Shown: positions 25,908 through 35,416, counted from the stretch's first letter. The stretch is DNA of 64,000 bases from Bombella mellum (GCF_014048465.1 NZ_PDLY01000007.1:1-64000); one strand, 5' to 3'. Program-made: numbers and translations. Notes: generated by a model from the letters alone, not told the origin.

Positions 25908-26644
25908 GGGAGCAGCCCTTTGTCGTCGGGAGAAAGGAAGAGCGGAGCCGTGATGGCGGACTGGGATGGTCCGGGAGGCGGGGATGACGGACTGGCGGCC
26001 TGTGGCAGGGAAAGGGCCTGACCGGGCAGGGCGGGTGCTTCCGGCAACGTCCGGGTGGCCAGAAGGGCCGTGGCTCCATTTTTTGTCAGGCCCCGTATGG
26101 TCGTCAGGAGACGGTCCTGAAGGGCCGGGCAGAGGGTGAGGGCCGGTTCATCCACGAGGATGACGGATGGCTGGGTGATCAGTGCCCGGGCACAGGCGAC
26201 CTGAAGGCGCATGGTGTGGCTCAGTCTGTCCGGCAGGAGGCCCGCCTGCGCCTCAAGCTGGAACCAGCGTATGATGGACTCCGTTTCCCTCTGGATGTCG
26301 GCCTGACGGACATGAGCCAGCTCCAGCGGAAGGGCGATGTTGTCGGCCACGGTCAGCCGGTTCATGAAAACGGGAGCGGCCTCGATGTAGCCGATGCGCT
26401 GCCGGAGCTGTCGCCGTGCTTCCGAGCCGAGACGGGAGCTGGCCTCATGGTTCATGATGGACAGGCTGCTCCCCATGACCGGGCGGCGCAGGGCCACGGT
26501 TTCCAGAAGGGCCGTCTTGCCTGCTCCTGCCGGTCCTGTCACCCAGAGGGTCTCACCCCGCTGCAGCCGCACGGTCACGGGCTGGACCCCACCCGGGACA
26601 AGGGATGGACTGGTGGGCAGGGGCAGCATCTTCAGGCTAATCAT
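25904..26644 (-). CDS. ftsE: FtsE-like cell division ATP-binding protein (degenerate signature motif)
   Basis: Encodes 246 residues, the ATPase partner of FtsX. Walker A is GPAGAGKT (residues 37-44) and Walker B is VILVDEP. The ABC signature, normally LSGGxxQR, reads LSHTMRLQVACARAL here, and the D-loop is not canonical. The C-terminal 30 residues are Pro/Ser-rich. Loss of the signature Gly-Gly would weaken ATP hydrolysis in a normal ABC dimer, so the complex may act mainly as a scaffold (inference). The family position is secured by ftsX overlap and the ydcF-plsC neighbourhood. Confidence 0.8.
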   Translation of the reverse strand: MISLKMLPLPTSPSLVPGGVQPVTVRLQRGETLWVTGPAGAGKTALLETVALRRPVMGSSLSIMNHEASSRLGSEARRQLRQRIGYIEAAPVFMNRLTVADNIALPLELAHVRQADIQRETESIIRWFQLEAQAGLLPDRLSHTMRLQVACARALITQPSVILVDEPALTLCPALQDRLLTTIRGLTKNGATALLATRTLPEAPALPGQALSLPQAASPSSPPPGPSQSAITAPLFLSPDDKGLLP

Positions 26645-26671
26645 GCACGTATCCGCATGGTCGGAGGGTTG

Positions 26672-27106
26672 TCAGAGCCTGCGGGCCAGCCATGCCGCTG
26701 CGGTGGAGGACGCCGCCGCCAGGGCCATGAGAAGCAGGCCGTCACTGATGAGGCCATGCGGGGTGAGCAGGTGCCCGGCAACGACAAGCTGGTCGGGAAT
26801 GGTGTGTGAGATGTGGTTGACGATGTCATGCGTCTGCTGGTCCTCGGTCAGCGAGCCGAGATTGGCGGTGGCCAGGCTGATGAGGTGTGGCAACAGTGCC
26901 CACCCCGCCCCGAGGATGAGCAGGATGGGAGCGAAAAGTTCCGTCAGCTGGATGAGGAAACTGAAAGCGAAATGGGCGAGGACCCAGATCAGGTTGAGCA
27001 GGACCCGCCCCATGACGAAGCCGCCCTGCTGGTGAGGCCGGGTGCCCGAAAGCAGACGCTCGCTCCGGGCGGAGGAGGAATGGGCGGAAGAGGGCGATGT
27101 ATCCAT
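26672..27106 (-). CDS. Small membrane protein upstream of ftsE, unknown function
   Basis: Encodes 144 residues from ATG 27106 (alternative ATG 27013 gives 113). It has two hydrophobic segments: LLNLIWVLAHFAFSFLIQLT followed closely by ILLILGAGWALLPHLISL, and a C-terminal ISDGLLLMALAAASSTAAAW. No recognised domain. It is 27 bases ahead of ftsE and likely the first gene of the ftsE-ftsX-ydcF-plsC series. A longer overlapping frame reaching 27970 is only the antisense of the histidine kinase gene. Confidence 0.6.
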   Translation of the reverse strand: MDTSPSSAHSSSARSERLLSGTRPHQQGGFVMGRVLLNLIWVLAHFAFSFLIQLTELFAPILLILGAGWALLPHLISLATANLGSLTEDQQTHDIVNHISHTIPDQLVVAGHLLTPHGLISDGLLLMALAAASSTAAAWLARRL

Positions 27107-27232
27107 GAAACTTTCAGACCTTCCTGTAAGACAATCGTACCGGCAATGGCGTAGAAGGGAGGAAGAAAGGCAGGGCCGGAGGTCTCCCTGTTCTGCTCCC
27201 TTCCTTCTGCACCTAGCTTCAAGAGAGGCGTA

Positions 27233-29149
27233 ATGCAAATCTTGCCCACGCTGGACGAAAAAGATGTCCACATCCTTCTTCTGGACCCGGCAGGGCCGGA
27301 CCACAGCCAGGTGTGCCGGTTGCTGTGCAGCGAGGGGATGGATGTCGTCTGCCGCCAGAGTGCCGAGGTCATGCTGGAGGTGCTGGAGGCTCACTGTCGG
27401 GAGAAGAGGGTGGACATGGTCATCTGTTGCACCCTCCAGAAGGGCATGAGTGCCGGGCAGTTCGTCCGGCGGGCCAAGGCGACTCCTGCCATGCAGGATG
27501 TCCCCGTGCTGATGCTGACGGAAGACACCTCCCCGAGGGTGGAGCTGGACTGCTTCGAATGTGGGGCGGATGCCTATCTGTCCAGCTCCGCCCATTCCGA
27601 CCTGCTGCTGCTGCGGATACGCACCATGCTGCATCTGGCGGAGGAGAAGCGGCATCTGCATCCCCAGTGGCATGCGAGGCGGGCCAGGGTCGTCATCGTC
27701 CGGGCTCCCGAAGATGAGACCCTGCTGGATTTCTGGAATGATCCTAGCGTCGAGACTTACGACAGGGGTGACGATGGCGTGGAGGATGCCGGTCTGGGCG
27801 AACTGCTCTGGCGAGACGGTCACACCGTGACCTCCGTCACGCGCTCCAGTGACCTGCTGAATGGCAGCTGGCTGACAGGGTCCGACGGACCGGACTGCAT
27901 CGTGCTGGAGGACATTCGGGACAATGAGGCGGATCTGGCCTTCTGCCGACGTCTGGACCAGCGTCGCCATGCTTTGAGGGCACAGGGTGGCATCCCGTTC
28001 CGCATTTTGGGCATCATACAGGCGGAGCGTTTCCGTGGGGAATCCTGCGTGGCCTTTCTGGAAACGGGGCTGGAAGACCTCGTCCCCAGTGACATGACGC
28101 CGGTGGTGCTGGCCCTGCGCATCCGGGCCATGGTCCGGCGGCGGCGTGAGAACGAGGCGTTCCGTCAGCGCGAGATGGAACGGCAGCAGTCCGCCCTGGC
28201 CCTGGAGGCGGCACAGGCGCAGGCCTCGCTGGCGGATGCTCTGGCCCGGGCCAACCGTGAGCTGGCGCAGATGAACGAGGAGCTGGTCCAGACGCAGGCC
28301 AGGCTTGTCCAGACGGCCAAGATGGCTTCACTTGGTGAGCTGGTGGCGGGCATCGCCCATGAGATCAACAACCCTCTGGCCTTCACGCTGGGCCATGCGG
28401 ATACGGTCGAGCGGTGCCTGCGCTGGATGGAAAAGACCGTGCAGGATGAGGGCGGCCAGGCCCGCATCGAGCGGGCCGTGGCCCGTCTGGCGGCGATGAA
28501 GACGGGACTGGGGCGGATCCGGGACCTGGTCGTGCGGCTGCGCCGTTTCTCCCGGCTGGAAGAAGGGCATTGGTGCATGGTGGATGCAGGCGAGGCCATA
28601 GAGATGGGGCTGGCCCTGGTCAGCCACCGGCTGAGCCGGGACATCACGGTGGAATGCCAGCTTGAGGCCCCCAGGCAGCTGATCTGTCAGGAAACGCTGT
28701 TCCATCAGGCGGTCATGAATCTCATCGCCAATGCGGCGGATGCCCTGAACGATGCCCGGCAGGACGGCCCCCTGAACCACGGGGGGCTGATACGGATTGC
28801 GACCCGTCTTTATGATGATGTTTACGAAATTACGGTAAGCGACAATGGCCCGGGAATAAGCGAGGCGATCCGCCCCTGGATTTTCGATCCCTTCTTCACC
28901 ACCAAGGCGCAGGGCGAAGGGACCGGGCTGGGGCTTTCGATCGTTCATGGCATCGTGCGGGCACATGGTGGAACGATTGACGTCACCGATGCGTGCGAGG
29001 CTGTGGAAACCCCGTCGGGAGAATGGCAGGCTGGTGTCGGGCGTGGTGCACATTTTGTGATTCGCCTTCCCGTGCACGAGACGGCAGAAGGGTGGGCTGT
29101 GCGGGAGCCTGGACGGCACAGGGCACAGGAGGAAGTAAAAACGGCATGA
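27233..29149 (+). CDS. Histidine kinase with two N-terminal degenerate receiver domains
   Basis: Encodes 638 residues, no membrane segment, so cytoplasmic. Residues 10-135 and 150-303 are receiver-like folds. The phosphoacceptor position is Cys66 in the first (VDMVICCT) and Glu226 in the second (PDCIVLED), and the conserved Lys is also lost, so neither should be phosphorylated. A coiled coil (305-362) leads to the dimerisation domain with His376 (AHEINNPL). The ATPase domain has the N box ([10 protein letters not shown]), G1 (DNGPGI), F box (DPFFTTK) and G2 ([13 protein letters not shown]). It overlaps the next kinase gene by ATGA. Glu226 may mimic a phosphorylated state (inference). Signal unknown. 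Confidence 0.85.
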   Translation: MQILPTLDEKDVHILLLDPAGPDHSQVCRLLCSEGMDVVCRQSAEVMLEVLEAHCREKRVDMVICCTLQKGMSAGQFVRRAKATPAMQDVPVLMLTEDTSPRVELDCFECGADAYLSSSAHSDLLLLRIRTMLHLAEEKRHLHPQWHARRARVVIVRAPEDETLLDFWNDPSVETYDRGDDGVEDAGLGELLWRDGHTVTSVTRSSDLLNGSWLTGSDGPDCIVLEDIRDNEADLAFCRRLDQRRHALRAQGGIPFRILGIIQAERFRGESCVAFLETGLEDLVPSDMTPVVLALRIRAMVRRRRENEAFRQREMERQQSALALEAAQAQASLADALARANRELAQMNEELVQTQARLVQTAKMASLGELVAGIAHEINNPLAFTLGHADTVERCLRWMEKTVQDEGGQARIERAVARLAAMKTGLGRIRDLVVRLRRFSRLEEGHWCMVDAGEAIEMGLALVSHRLSRDITVECQLEAPRQLICQETLFHQAVMNLIANAADALNDARQDGPLNHGGLIRIATRLYDDVYEITVSDNGPGISEAIRPWIFDPFFTTKAQGEGTGLGLSIVHGIVRAHGGTIDVTDACEAVETPSGEWQAGVGRGAHFVIRLPVHETAEGWAVREPGRHRAQEEVKTA

Positions 29150-30645
29150 ACGAGCCTTACAGTATCGAGGCCCAACCTTGCGTTCTTCTGGTGGATGATG
29201 AGGAGGAAATTCTTGTCGCTCTCGGTGATCTTCTGGAGGAAAGCTGCACGCTGCTGAAAGCGTCGGACCCGTGCAGTGCTCTTGCGCTGCTGGAGGCGCA
29301 TCCCGAGGTTTCCGTCATCATTTCCGACCAGCGCATGCCGGGGATGACCGGGGACCAGTTCCTTACCCGGGCCAGTGCCCTTTCCGATGCCCGGTCCATC
29401 CTGATGACGGGCTATGCCGATCTGGATGCCGTCGTGGCTGCCCTCAATCATGGCAAGATCGTCGCCTATGTCCACAAGCCGTGGGATGCGGACCACGTGC
29501 TCTGCCTCGTACATGAGGCTCACAGGACATGGCAGGCACAGCGTGCCCTGAAGGTCGAGCAGGCCCTGCTGCATGGCCTCATGAAGAGCCTGCCGTTCGG
29601 GCTTGTCTTTTCCGATGCGCAGGGCCGGTGCATACGCAGCAACCGGACCTGTCAGGGGGAAGATGAGAGCGGGCATTATGCGCCCAGCCTGAAGCCGGTG
29701 ATCGCCCGGCTGAGGGAAAAGGTCTGGCGTGAAGGACAGGCCGAGGAACTGCTGGAGGTCACGGACGAGGAAGGGCAGAGTTCGTGGCATGAGATTGTCC
29801 GCATGGCCCTGAAATGGCCGGAGGGCGTGCCCCTGTCCGGGGCGTGGCAGGTCAGCATGGACCGTGACGTGACCCGGCGTGTCCTGTTGGAAAATCGCCT
29901 CAACCGGGGCGAGAGGCTGGAGGCCCTCGGGCGGCTTGCCGGTGGCGTGGCGCATGACTTCAACAACCTGCTCACGATTCTGGGGAACTGTCTGGAGGCC
30001 CTGTCCGGTCGGGTGCAGGGGGATGGGCAGGCCCGGGCCATGCAGCAGAAATGGATCGACCGGGCGATGGAGACGGTGGACCGTGGTGAGGGGCTGACCC
30101 GCCGCCTGCTCCAGTTTGGCCGGGCCGGGAAGGGGGGCAGAACGGGGGAACCGTTTGACATCGGTCCCTTCCTGAAGGAGCGGGCCAGCCTCTTCCGGCA
30201 GGGTTTCTATGGGGCGGTTCCGGCCATCCGCTTCGTGCTGGAGCTGCCGGATGAAGGGCCGTTTCTGGTCCTGACCTGTCTGGAGCAGCTGGAGATGGCC
30301 CTGCTCAATCTCTGTGTGAATGCCCGTGACGCCATGCCGCACGGGGGGACCGTCACGCTGGCGGCCCGTCGTGTGGCCCATGCCCTGCCCGCCGCCCCTC
30401 CGGACTGTGAACAGGAGCAGGCCCTGGCTCTGGAGGTCCGGGATGAGGGTGAGGGCATGAGCGAAGAGGTGCAGAAACACATCTTCGAACCGTTCTTCAC
30501 GACCAAGCAGCCGGGCAAGGGGACCGGGCTGGGGCTGGCCGGGATTTACAGCTTCGTGCTGGCCCACCATGGGGACGTGGCCGTCGAGAGTGCCCCTGGT
30601 CAGGGCACGGTCATGCGTCTTCTGTTACCCCTGCTGAGAGGCTGA
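29146..30645 (+). CDS. Receiver-histidine kinase fusion
   Basis: Encodes 499 residues. The start at 29146 overlaps the previous stop (ATGA), with AGGAGG about a turn upstream. Residues 10-130 are an intact receiver: Asp17/18, phosphoacceptor Asp61 (VIISDQRMPGMTG), Thr88 and Lys111 (HKPW). A PAS-like stretch (145-245) leads to a HisKA domain with His270 (GVAHDFNNLLT, CckA/FixL-like). The ATPase domain has NLCVNARDAM, DEGEGM, EPFFTTK and GTGLGLAGIY. Its receiver could accept phosphate from the upstream kinase, whose own receivers are dead, forming a two-protein relay. No output regulator is adjacent. Confidence 0.85.
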   Translation: MNEPYSIEAQPCVLLVDDEEEILVALGDLLEESCTLLKASDPCSALALLEAHPEVSVIISDQRMPGMTGDQFLTRASALSDARSILMTGYADLDAVVAALNHGKIVAYVHKPWDADHVLCLVHEAHRTWQAQRALKVEQALLHGLMKSLPFGLVFSDAQGRCIRSNRTCQGEDESGHYAPSLKPVIARLREKVWREGQAEELLEVTDEEGQSSWHEIVRMALKWPEGVPLSGAWQVSMDRDVTRRVLLENRLNRGERLEALGRLAGGVAHDFNNLLTILGNCLEALSGRVQGDGQARAMQQKWIDRAMETVDRGEGLTRRLLQFGRAGKGGRTGEPFDIGPFLKERASLFRQGFYGAVPAIRFVLELPDEGPFLVLTCLEQLEMALLNLCVNARDAMPHGGTVTLAARRVAHALPAAPPDCEQEQALALEVRDEGEGMSEEVQKHIFEPFFTTKQPGKGTGLGLAGIYSFVLAHHGDVAVESAPGQGTVMRLLLPLLRG

Positions 30646-30738
30646 GGCAGGGACATTCTGGAGGGGAACGGTTCCCATTTCATGTGGTCCGGGTATGATG
30701 GGGACGCCTTGATAGACAACGGAAGAAAAGGTGAGGGC

Positions 30739-31182
30739 ATGGCCGAGACGACATCCTGTTTTGTTCAGCCACAGGAAGGTGAGGCAGCGCAGGCCATTGA
30801 GGCCATCGGTGACGAGCTGTCTCTCTTTGACGACTGGATGGAACGGTACCAGTACATCATCGAGCTGGGGCGTAAACTTCCAGCCTTCCCGCAGGACTGG
30901 CAGGACGATGGTCACAGGGTTCCCGGCTGCCAGAGCCAGGTCTGGCTTGAGGCCGAGGAGAGGGACGGGCGGCTGTTCTTCGCAGGGGCGTCTGATGCCG
31001 CCATCGTTCAGGGGCTGGTTGCGCTCCTGCTGCGGGTCTATTCCGGCCGGACACGGGATGAGATCATGGCGACGGACCCCGTTTTCCTGCATGATCTCGG
31101 GCTGGTGAAAGCCCTGTCGGCCAATCGAGGGAATGGCGTGGAGGCGATGGCGAAGGCCATCCGGCAGCGGGCCTCTTTCTGA
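30739..31182 (+). CDS. sufE: SufE family sulfur acceptor
   Basis: Encodes 147 residues from ATG 30739 (GGTGAGGG upstream), in preference to the in-frame GTG at 30682. SufE accepts persulfide sulfur from the cysteine desulfurase SufS for iron-sulfur cluster assembly. Motifs: RYQYIIELGRKLP, then the loop HRVPGCQSQVWL carrying the catalytic Cys, and a C-terminal helical AAIVQGLVALLL. Length is normal for the family. It is followed by a strong terminator. No other suf gene is in the window. Confidence 0.9.
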   Translation: MAETTSCFVQPQEGEAAQAIEAIGDELSLFDDWMERYQYIIELGRKLPAFPQDWQDDGHRVPGCQSQVWLEAEERDGRLFFAGASDAAIVQGLVALLLRVYSGRTRDEIMATDPVFLHDLGLVKALSANRGNGVEAMAKAIRQRASF

Positions 31183-31200
31183 CAGACGGAAAATACGAAA

Positions 31201-31237
31201 AAGCCCCTCCGTGATGGAAAACGGAGGGGCTTTTTTT
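31201..31237. terminator. Bidirectional intrinsic terminator between sufE and the small secreted protein gene
   Basis: AAGCCCCTCCGT (31201-31212) pairs with ACGGAGGGGCTT (31221-31232), followed by T to 31237 and preceded by A-rich sequence, so it can serve the convergent genes on both sides. Confidence 0.9.
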
Positions 31238-31293
31238 ATGGGGCCGTTCCATCAGCCTCCCGCTGGAAGGGATGGAATGGTCGCCGCCTGTCC

Positions 31294-31599
31294 TCAGTGC
31301 GTGGCTGCTGCGGCAGGGGCGGAATCGGTGGAGGCCGGCATGTCGGACTTCATCGGGTTGGAGCTGTCCTTCACGGTGTCGGCAGCCTTGTCAGCAGGTT
31401 TGGCATCCTGGGTGCCGCACTTGGCGAACTTGCCGTTCTTGTCACGGCAGGGCTTGGCCTTGGGCTTTTCACATTTTGCGAACTGGCCCTTTTCGTTACG
31501 GCAGTGGTGGGCCTTGCCATGAGACGGTGCGGCAAAAGCCACCTGACTGGTCAGGGCACTGGCGATGAGGGCGAACGTGGCCATGCGGCGGAGCATCAT
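31294..31599 (-). CDS. Small secreted protein with paired Cys-G-x-F-x-K-C motifs
   Basis: Encodes 101 residues behind an AGAAGGAAG ribosome-binding site. An N-terminal signal peptide (MATFALIASALTSQVAFA, cleavage after AFA) is followed by a short mature protein. It carries two repeats, CRNEKGQFAKC and CRDKNGKFAKC, then a Lys/Ala/Asp-rich tail. Four cysteines in the oxidising periplasm suggest two disulfides. The repeats recall small secreted proteins common in acetic acid bacteria; function is unknown to me. Confidence 0.7.
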   Translation of the reverse strand: MMLRRMATFALIASALTSQVAFAAPSHGKAHHCRNEKGQFAKCEKPKAKPCRDKNGKFAKCGTQDAKPADKAADTVKDSSNPMKSDMPASTDSAPAAAATH

Positions 31600-31758
31600 G
31601 GGATCTTCCTTCTATGAAATGGGGGCAAACAGCCTGACGCTCATTTTATACGGAAGCCCTCCCCGGCGATAGTGAAGTCTGCGTCATTTTTCAATAATCA
31701 CAGCCATCTATTACCGTGTGTTATGATTCCGCTCCAGTAGGCGGAAAATAGGATTATG

Positions 31759-31790
31759 AAAAAAGGGGAGGCCCTGTCCGGGCACTCCCC
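31759..31790 (-). terminator. Intrinsic terminator of gcd
   Basis: On the minus strand GGGGAGTGCCC pairs with GGGCCTCCCC (bulged T) and is followed by six T (31759-31764 read as A on plus). It lies about 35 bases after the gcd stop. Confidence 0.8.
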
Positions 31791-31823
31791 TCCTTTACTT
31801 TGTGATAAATCTTTTTCAGATCA

Positions 31824-34274
31824 TCACTTTTGTTCATCCTTTTCCGGCAGGGCATAGGCGATCAGATAATCACCCATCCGGCTCAGGAAGGAGCCATGCC
31901 CACCGGCATAGGTCACGATGTACTGGCGACCGTTGATGCTGTAGGTCATCGGCGCAGACTGTGCTCCGGCAGGGAGACGGTCTTTCCAGATGACATGACC
32001 GGTCGTCAGGTCATAGGCCCGGATGTAGTAGTCCTGCGTGGAGGTCAGGAAAGCCACGTTTCCAGCCGTTGCCAGCGGGCCACCAAGGCTCGGGACACCG
32101 ATCTTGACGGGCGGCAGCTCGATCGGCAGGGACGAGCCGTGCAGGGAGTCACGCAGCGTACCGTTGCGGTGCTGCCAGACGACCTTGTTTGTCCGCAGGT
32201 CGATTCCGGCCACGGCACCCCACGGCGGCGTGCGGCACGGCAGGAAAAGGCCGACCTTGGCCAGCAGCGGGTCCAGGAAGGGATGCAGGTTGACGGCGTA
32301 CGGGATGCCGTAATTCGGCTGGAGACCCGTCTCACCGCCGCTGCCACCCTTGTCACCATTCGGGTCGGGCCAGCGCGGGTTGCCCGGGCCACGGGGAACC
32401 AGAGTGGAGACGAACGGAATGGAGATGGGGTTGGAGAAGGCTATCTGGCGGCGAGGATCAACCGCAAGGCCGCCCCACTCGAACATGCCCAGATCGCCCG
32501 GGAAGACCAGCGTGCCCTGCGTGGAAGGCGGCGTGAAGGGGCCTTCATAGCGCAGGCTGTGGAAGTACACGCTGCACACCATCTGGTCGAGGATCGTGGC
32601 CCCCCAGATGTCACGGTCGGACAGCGGGTCCTTCGGACGCATGGTCAGCTGGGAGTGAGGCTGGGTCGGGCTCGTGTGGTCACCCGTAGCCGCACCGCCA
32701 GGTGCCGGCAGCTCCGGTGCCGGAACGATCGGCTTGCCCGTGCGACGGTCCAGGACGAAGATGTCACCGCTCTTGGTCGGGATGTAGATGGCCGGAACCA
32801 GGCTGCCATCCTTCTGGGTGATGTCCACAAGGTTGGGCTGTGCGGAGGCATCCATGTCCCAGAGGTCATGATGGACGGTCTGGTAGAACCAGACGAGCTT
32901 GCCCGTGTCCGCATTCAGGGCGACGACACCCGGCGGATAGCGTTCGGCGTCCTTGTCACGGTAGCCACCCCACTGGTCAGGCGTGCCAACCCCCATGGGG
33001 ATGTACACCATGTTCAGGTTCTTGTCGTAAGACGAGACGGACCAGGAGTTCGGGGAGTTCGGGTGGAAATGCGGATGCTCTTCGCTCGGCATTTCGTTCG
33101 GATCAGGGTTGGCGGCGTCAAACACCCAGACAAGCTTGCCCGTGTAGACGTCGTAGGCCCGTGTCGCTCCGGAAGGCTGATGGACGGAGCCGTTGTCCTT
33201 CACCGCACTGTTGACGATGATCAGCTTGTCCGTAATGACCGGCGGGGATGTCGGCGCATACTCACCAGCCGTCGTGTAAGGCTGATGGGAGAAGCGCAGG
33301 TCCACCTGGCCATTGTCGCCGAAGCCCTGGCAGGCCTTGCCTGTCTGTGCGTCGATCTCGACCATGCGGCCGTCATTGACCATGGCGATGATGCGCTTTG
33401 CGCAGTCCGTCGTGGTGACGGGCTGGCCGCTGCTGTCAACGGCATTGTCCGGCGTCGTGTGGGCACTGACGCCACGGCATGTCAGGTGCTGGAAGCCCGG
33501 ATTGACGTTCACCTTGGGGTCGAACACCCATTTCGTCTTCCCGGTCGTGGCATCGACGGCGAAAACCTTCTGATGCAGGGAGCAGAAATAGAGGGTGTTG
33601 TCGAACTCGAGCGGCGTGGCCTCGTTGGTGGCCTCACCCGGATCGCGGGACTTGTCCGGCAGGTCGCCGGTCCGCATGACCCAGGCAACCTTCAGCTTGT
33701 TGACGTTCTGGCTGTTGATCTGGGCTAGGGGAGACCAGTGGTTGCCGTCCTGCGTACGGGCGTAGGAGGTCCAGTCACCGTCCGGAACGTTCTCCGGATT
33801 GGCCGGGCTGGCATTGACCTGCTCGGTGGGCAGGGAGCCGCTCACGTCATACGGATCGAGGAAGGCGGAAACGATCAGTGCCAGGGCACCGAGGATCACG
33901 CCAGCACCCAGGGGGATGGTGGCCAGCCGGTTGGCGGCCAGCGCACGGCGGATGAAGGGCAGCAGAAGCACGATGCCGATGACGAGGACGACATCAAGCC
34001 GGGGCACGAGGCTCCAGAAGTTGAGTCCCACGATGCAGAGTGCCCAGATGAGCGTGCCCAGAAGCACGACTGCATAGGTGGCGACGCCGATCGGCTTCCG
34101 CTGATGGACGAAGAACGCGCTGAGCAGTATGCCCAGCCCGCTGATGAGATAGTAGAGGGGGCCGCCTTCGCTGATGGAATAGATACCACCAGCAACCAGC
34201 AGCAGGCCGACAATTGCCATGAGGATGGCAACCAGCGAGACCCAGATTCCCCCCGCACGGGAAATGGAGGACAT
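31824..34274 (-). CDS. gcd: Membrane-bound PQQ-dependent glucose dehydrogenase
   Basis: Encodes 816 residues (E. coli Gcd is 796). It oxidises D-glucose to gluconolactone at the periplasmic face and passes electrons to ubiquinone, the hallmark first step of acetic acid bacterial sugar oxidation. Five N-terminal membrane helices occupy about residues 8-140. The eight-bladed beta-propeller follows, with repeats such as VFAVDATTGKTKWVFDP and VVALNADTGKLVWFYQ. Active-site region: VHHDLWDMDASAQPNLVDI with the Asp cluster. The enzyme needs PQQ and Ca2+ or Mg2+; no pqq genes are in this window. Monocistronic with its own terminator. A related quinate/shikimate dehydrogenase is the main alternative; five helices and length favour glucose. 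Confidence 0.9.
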   Translation of the reverse strand: MSSISRAGGIWVSLVAILMAIVGLLLVAGGIYSISEGGPLYYLISGLGILLSAFFVHQRKPIGVATYAVVLLGTLIWALCIVGLNFWSLVPRLDVVLVIGIVLLLPFIRRALAANRLATIPLGAGVILGALALIVSAFLDPYDVSGSLPTEQVNASPANPENVPDGDWTSYARTQDGNHWSPLAQINSQNVNKLKVAWVMRTGDLPDKSRDPGEATNEATPLEFDNTLYFCSLHQKVFAVDATTGKTKWVFDPKVNVNPGFQHLTCRGVSAHTTPDNAVDSSGQPVTTTDCAKRIIAMVNDGRMVEIDAQTGKACQGFGDNGQVDLRFSHQPYTTAGEYAPTSPPVITDKLIIVNSAVKDNGSVHQPSGATRAYDVYTGKLVWVFDAANPDPNEMPSEEHPHFHPNSPNSWSVSSYDKNLNMVYIPMGVGTPDQWGGYRDKDAERYPPGVVALNADTGKLVWFYQTVHHDLWDMDASAQPNLVDITQKDGSLVPAIYIPTKSGDIFVLDRRTGKPIVPAPELPAPGGAATGDHTSPTQPHSQLTMRPKDPLSDRDIWGATILDQMVCSVYFHSLRYEGPFTPPSTQGTLVFPGDLGMFEWGGLAVDPRRQIAFSNPISIPFVSTLVPRGPGNPRWPDPNGDKGGSGGETGLQPNYGIPYAVNLHPFLDPLLAKVGLFLPCRTPPWGAVAGIDLRTNKVVWQHRNGTLRDSLHGSSLPIELPPVKIGVPSLGGPLATAGNVAFLTSTQDYYIRAYDLTTGHVIWKDRLPAGAQSAPMTYSINGRQYIVTYAGGHGSFLSRMGDYLIAYALPEKDEQK

Positions 34275-34514
34275 GGATAAGCCTCAGTGTTGTTAAACTC
34301 GATCACTCATTCAAGTGCGACCCCGGCAGGGCAGTCCTGCAACGGATGATGATCTACTGTCTTTAAGCACAGGGAAGGGGCTGCCGGTCAAGCATCTGCG
34401 ATCAATAAATTCGGACCGGATGAGTGCTCCTGCTATCATATTCACGGTGATGTGACCGCAAGGCCCGCAGGATGGGGGCTGTGGAAAAACATGTGGCCAT
34501 GATGTGCTTTTTGC

Positions 34515-34542
34515 TTGAGGCATGACGGTGTTGTCCCTATAA
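34515..34542 (+). promoter_or_regulatory. Candidate promoter of rpmI-rplT
   Basis: TTGAGG (34515-34520), 16-base spacer, CTATAA (34537-34542), a good sigma-70-type match about 105 bases upstream of the rpmI start. Confidence 0.5.
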
Positions 34543-34564
34543 GCCTCCCAGGTTGTGCACGCGC

Positions 34565-34591
34565 CCGGGCCGTATGATGTGGCATGCCCGG
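34565..34591 (+). promoter_or_regulatory. Inverted repeat in the rpmI-rplT leader
   Basis: CCGGGC (34565-34570) can pair with GCCCGG (34586-34591), followed shortly by CCTTTTTCC. Position in the leader suggests an attenuator or a ribosomal-protein (L20-type) autoregulatory structure, as known for this operon in other bacteria. Not demonstrated here. Confidence 0.3.
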
Positions 34592-34648
34592 CCGTGCGGT
34601 CCTTTTTCCTGCGAGGGAGAGGGGACTTCAGAACTGAAGGAGATGAAA

Positions 34649-34852
34649 ATGCCCAAGTTGAAGACGAAGTCTTCGGTCAAGAAGCGGTTCAAGATCACTG
34701 CGACTGGCAAGGTGACCTGTGGTCCCGGCAACAAACGCCATGGCCTGATTAACCGCCCGCAGAAGATGAAGCGTAGCAACCGTGGTCCGCAGACGATGAC
34801 GGACATGGATGCCCGTACCGTCAAGCAGTGGGCACCCTACGGGCTGTCGTAA
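34649..34852 (+). CDS. rpmI: 50S ribosomal protein L35
   Basis: Encodes 67 residues. The start at 34649 ([20 protein letters not shown]) is preferred over an ATG two codons earlier because L35 proteins begin MPK and GGAG lies at the right distance. Very basic, typical of L35 in the large ribosomal subunit. It lies 14 bases before rplT, the conserved rpmI-rplT pair; infC is not in front of it here. Confidence 0.95.
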   Translation: MPKLKTKSSVKKRFKITATGKVTCGPGNKRHGLINRPQKMKRSNRGPQTMTDMDARTVKQWAPYGLS

Positions 34853-34866
34853 GGAGTTAAGAAACC

Positions 34867-35220
34867 ATGGCACGTGTCAAACGGGGTACGACCACCCACG
34901 CCCGTCACAAGAAGGTCCTTGATCTGGCCAAAGGCTATCGCGGGCGTTCTTCCACAAACTATCGCATCGCTCTGGAACGCGTCGAGAAGGCACTGCGTTA
35001 TGCCTATCGCGACCGCCGCAACAAGAAGCGTGATTTCCGCTCCCTGTGGATCCAGCGCATCAGCGCAGCCGTGCGTGAGCATGGCCTGACCTACAGCCGT
35101 TTCATCAACGGTCTGAACAAGGCCGGTATCGAGATCGACCGTAAGGTTCTGGCTGCCATCGCCTATGACGATGCAGCGGCCTTTGCCGAGATCGTGCGCA
35201 AGGCTCAGGCAGCCCTGTAA
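34867..35220 (+). CDS. rplT: 50S ribosomal protein L20
   Basis: Encodes 117 residues ([20 protein letters not shown] start), full length and highly basic. L20 binds 23S rRNA early in large-subunit assembly and in other bacteria represses its own operon. Preceded by GGAGTT. Followed by an intrinsic terminator before pheS. Confidence 0.97.
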   Translation: MARVKRGTTTHARHKKVLDLAKGYRGRSSTNYRIALERVEKALRYAYRDRRNKKRDFRSLWIQRISAAVREHGLTYSRFINGLNKAGIEIDRKVLAAIAYDDAAAFAEIVRKAQAAL

Positions 35221-35283
35221 GGGGAGCCCTCATGCTTCATGGTCTGGTCCTGACGGGCCGTGAGGAATGGGACTGATGATTGG

Positions 35284-35320
35284 CGGGCTGTTCTGGCAAC
35301 GGAGCAGCCCGTTTTTCTTT
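35284..35320 (+). terminator. Intrinsic terminator after rplT
   Basis: CGGGCTG (35284-35290) pairs with CAGCCCG (35305-35311) and is followed by TTTTTCTTT. It lies 64 bases after the rplT stop. Confidence 0.8.
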
Positions 35321-35416
35321 GAGGCTGCTTCAGAAACGTTTCAGAAACCGGGCTTCCAGGGCACCGGGGCAGGAAGCGTTCCTGAAACAGGCTCATGAGA
35401 TGATGGAAGACAGGCT

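Larger units (their letters stand above)
34275..34648 (+). other. Intergenic region between gcd and rpmI (divergent promoters, leader)
   Basis: No gene is supported here. The right half holds the rpmI promoter and leader; the left half presumably holds the gcd promoter, for which I see no clear boxes. Confidence 0.6.

Noticed and set aside
27107-27970. 5' extension of the minus-strand membrane-protein frame
   Set aside because: Runs antisense through the histidine kinase gene; only the part from 27106 down has membrane-protein character.
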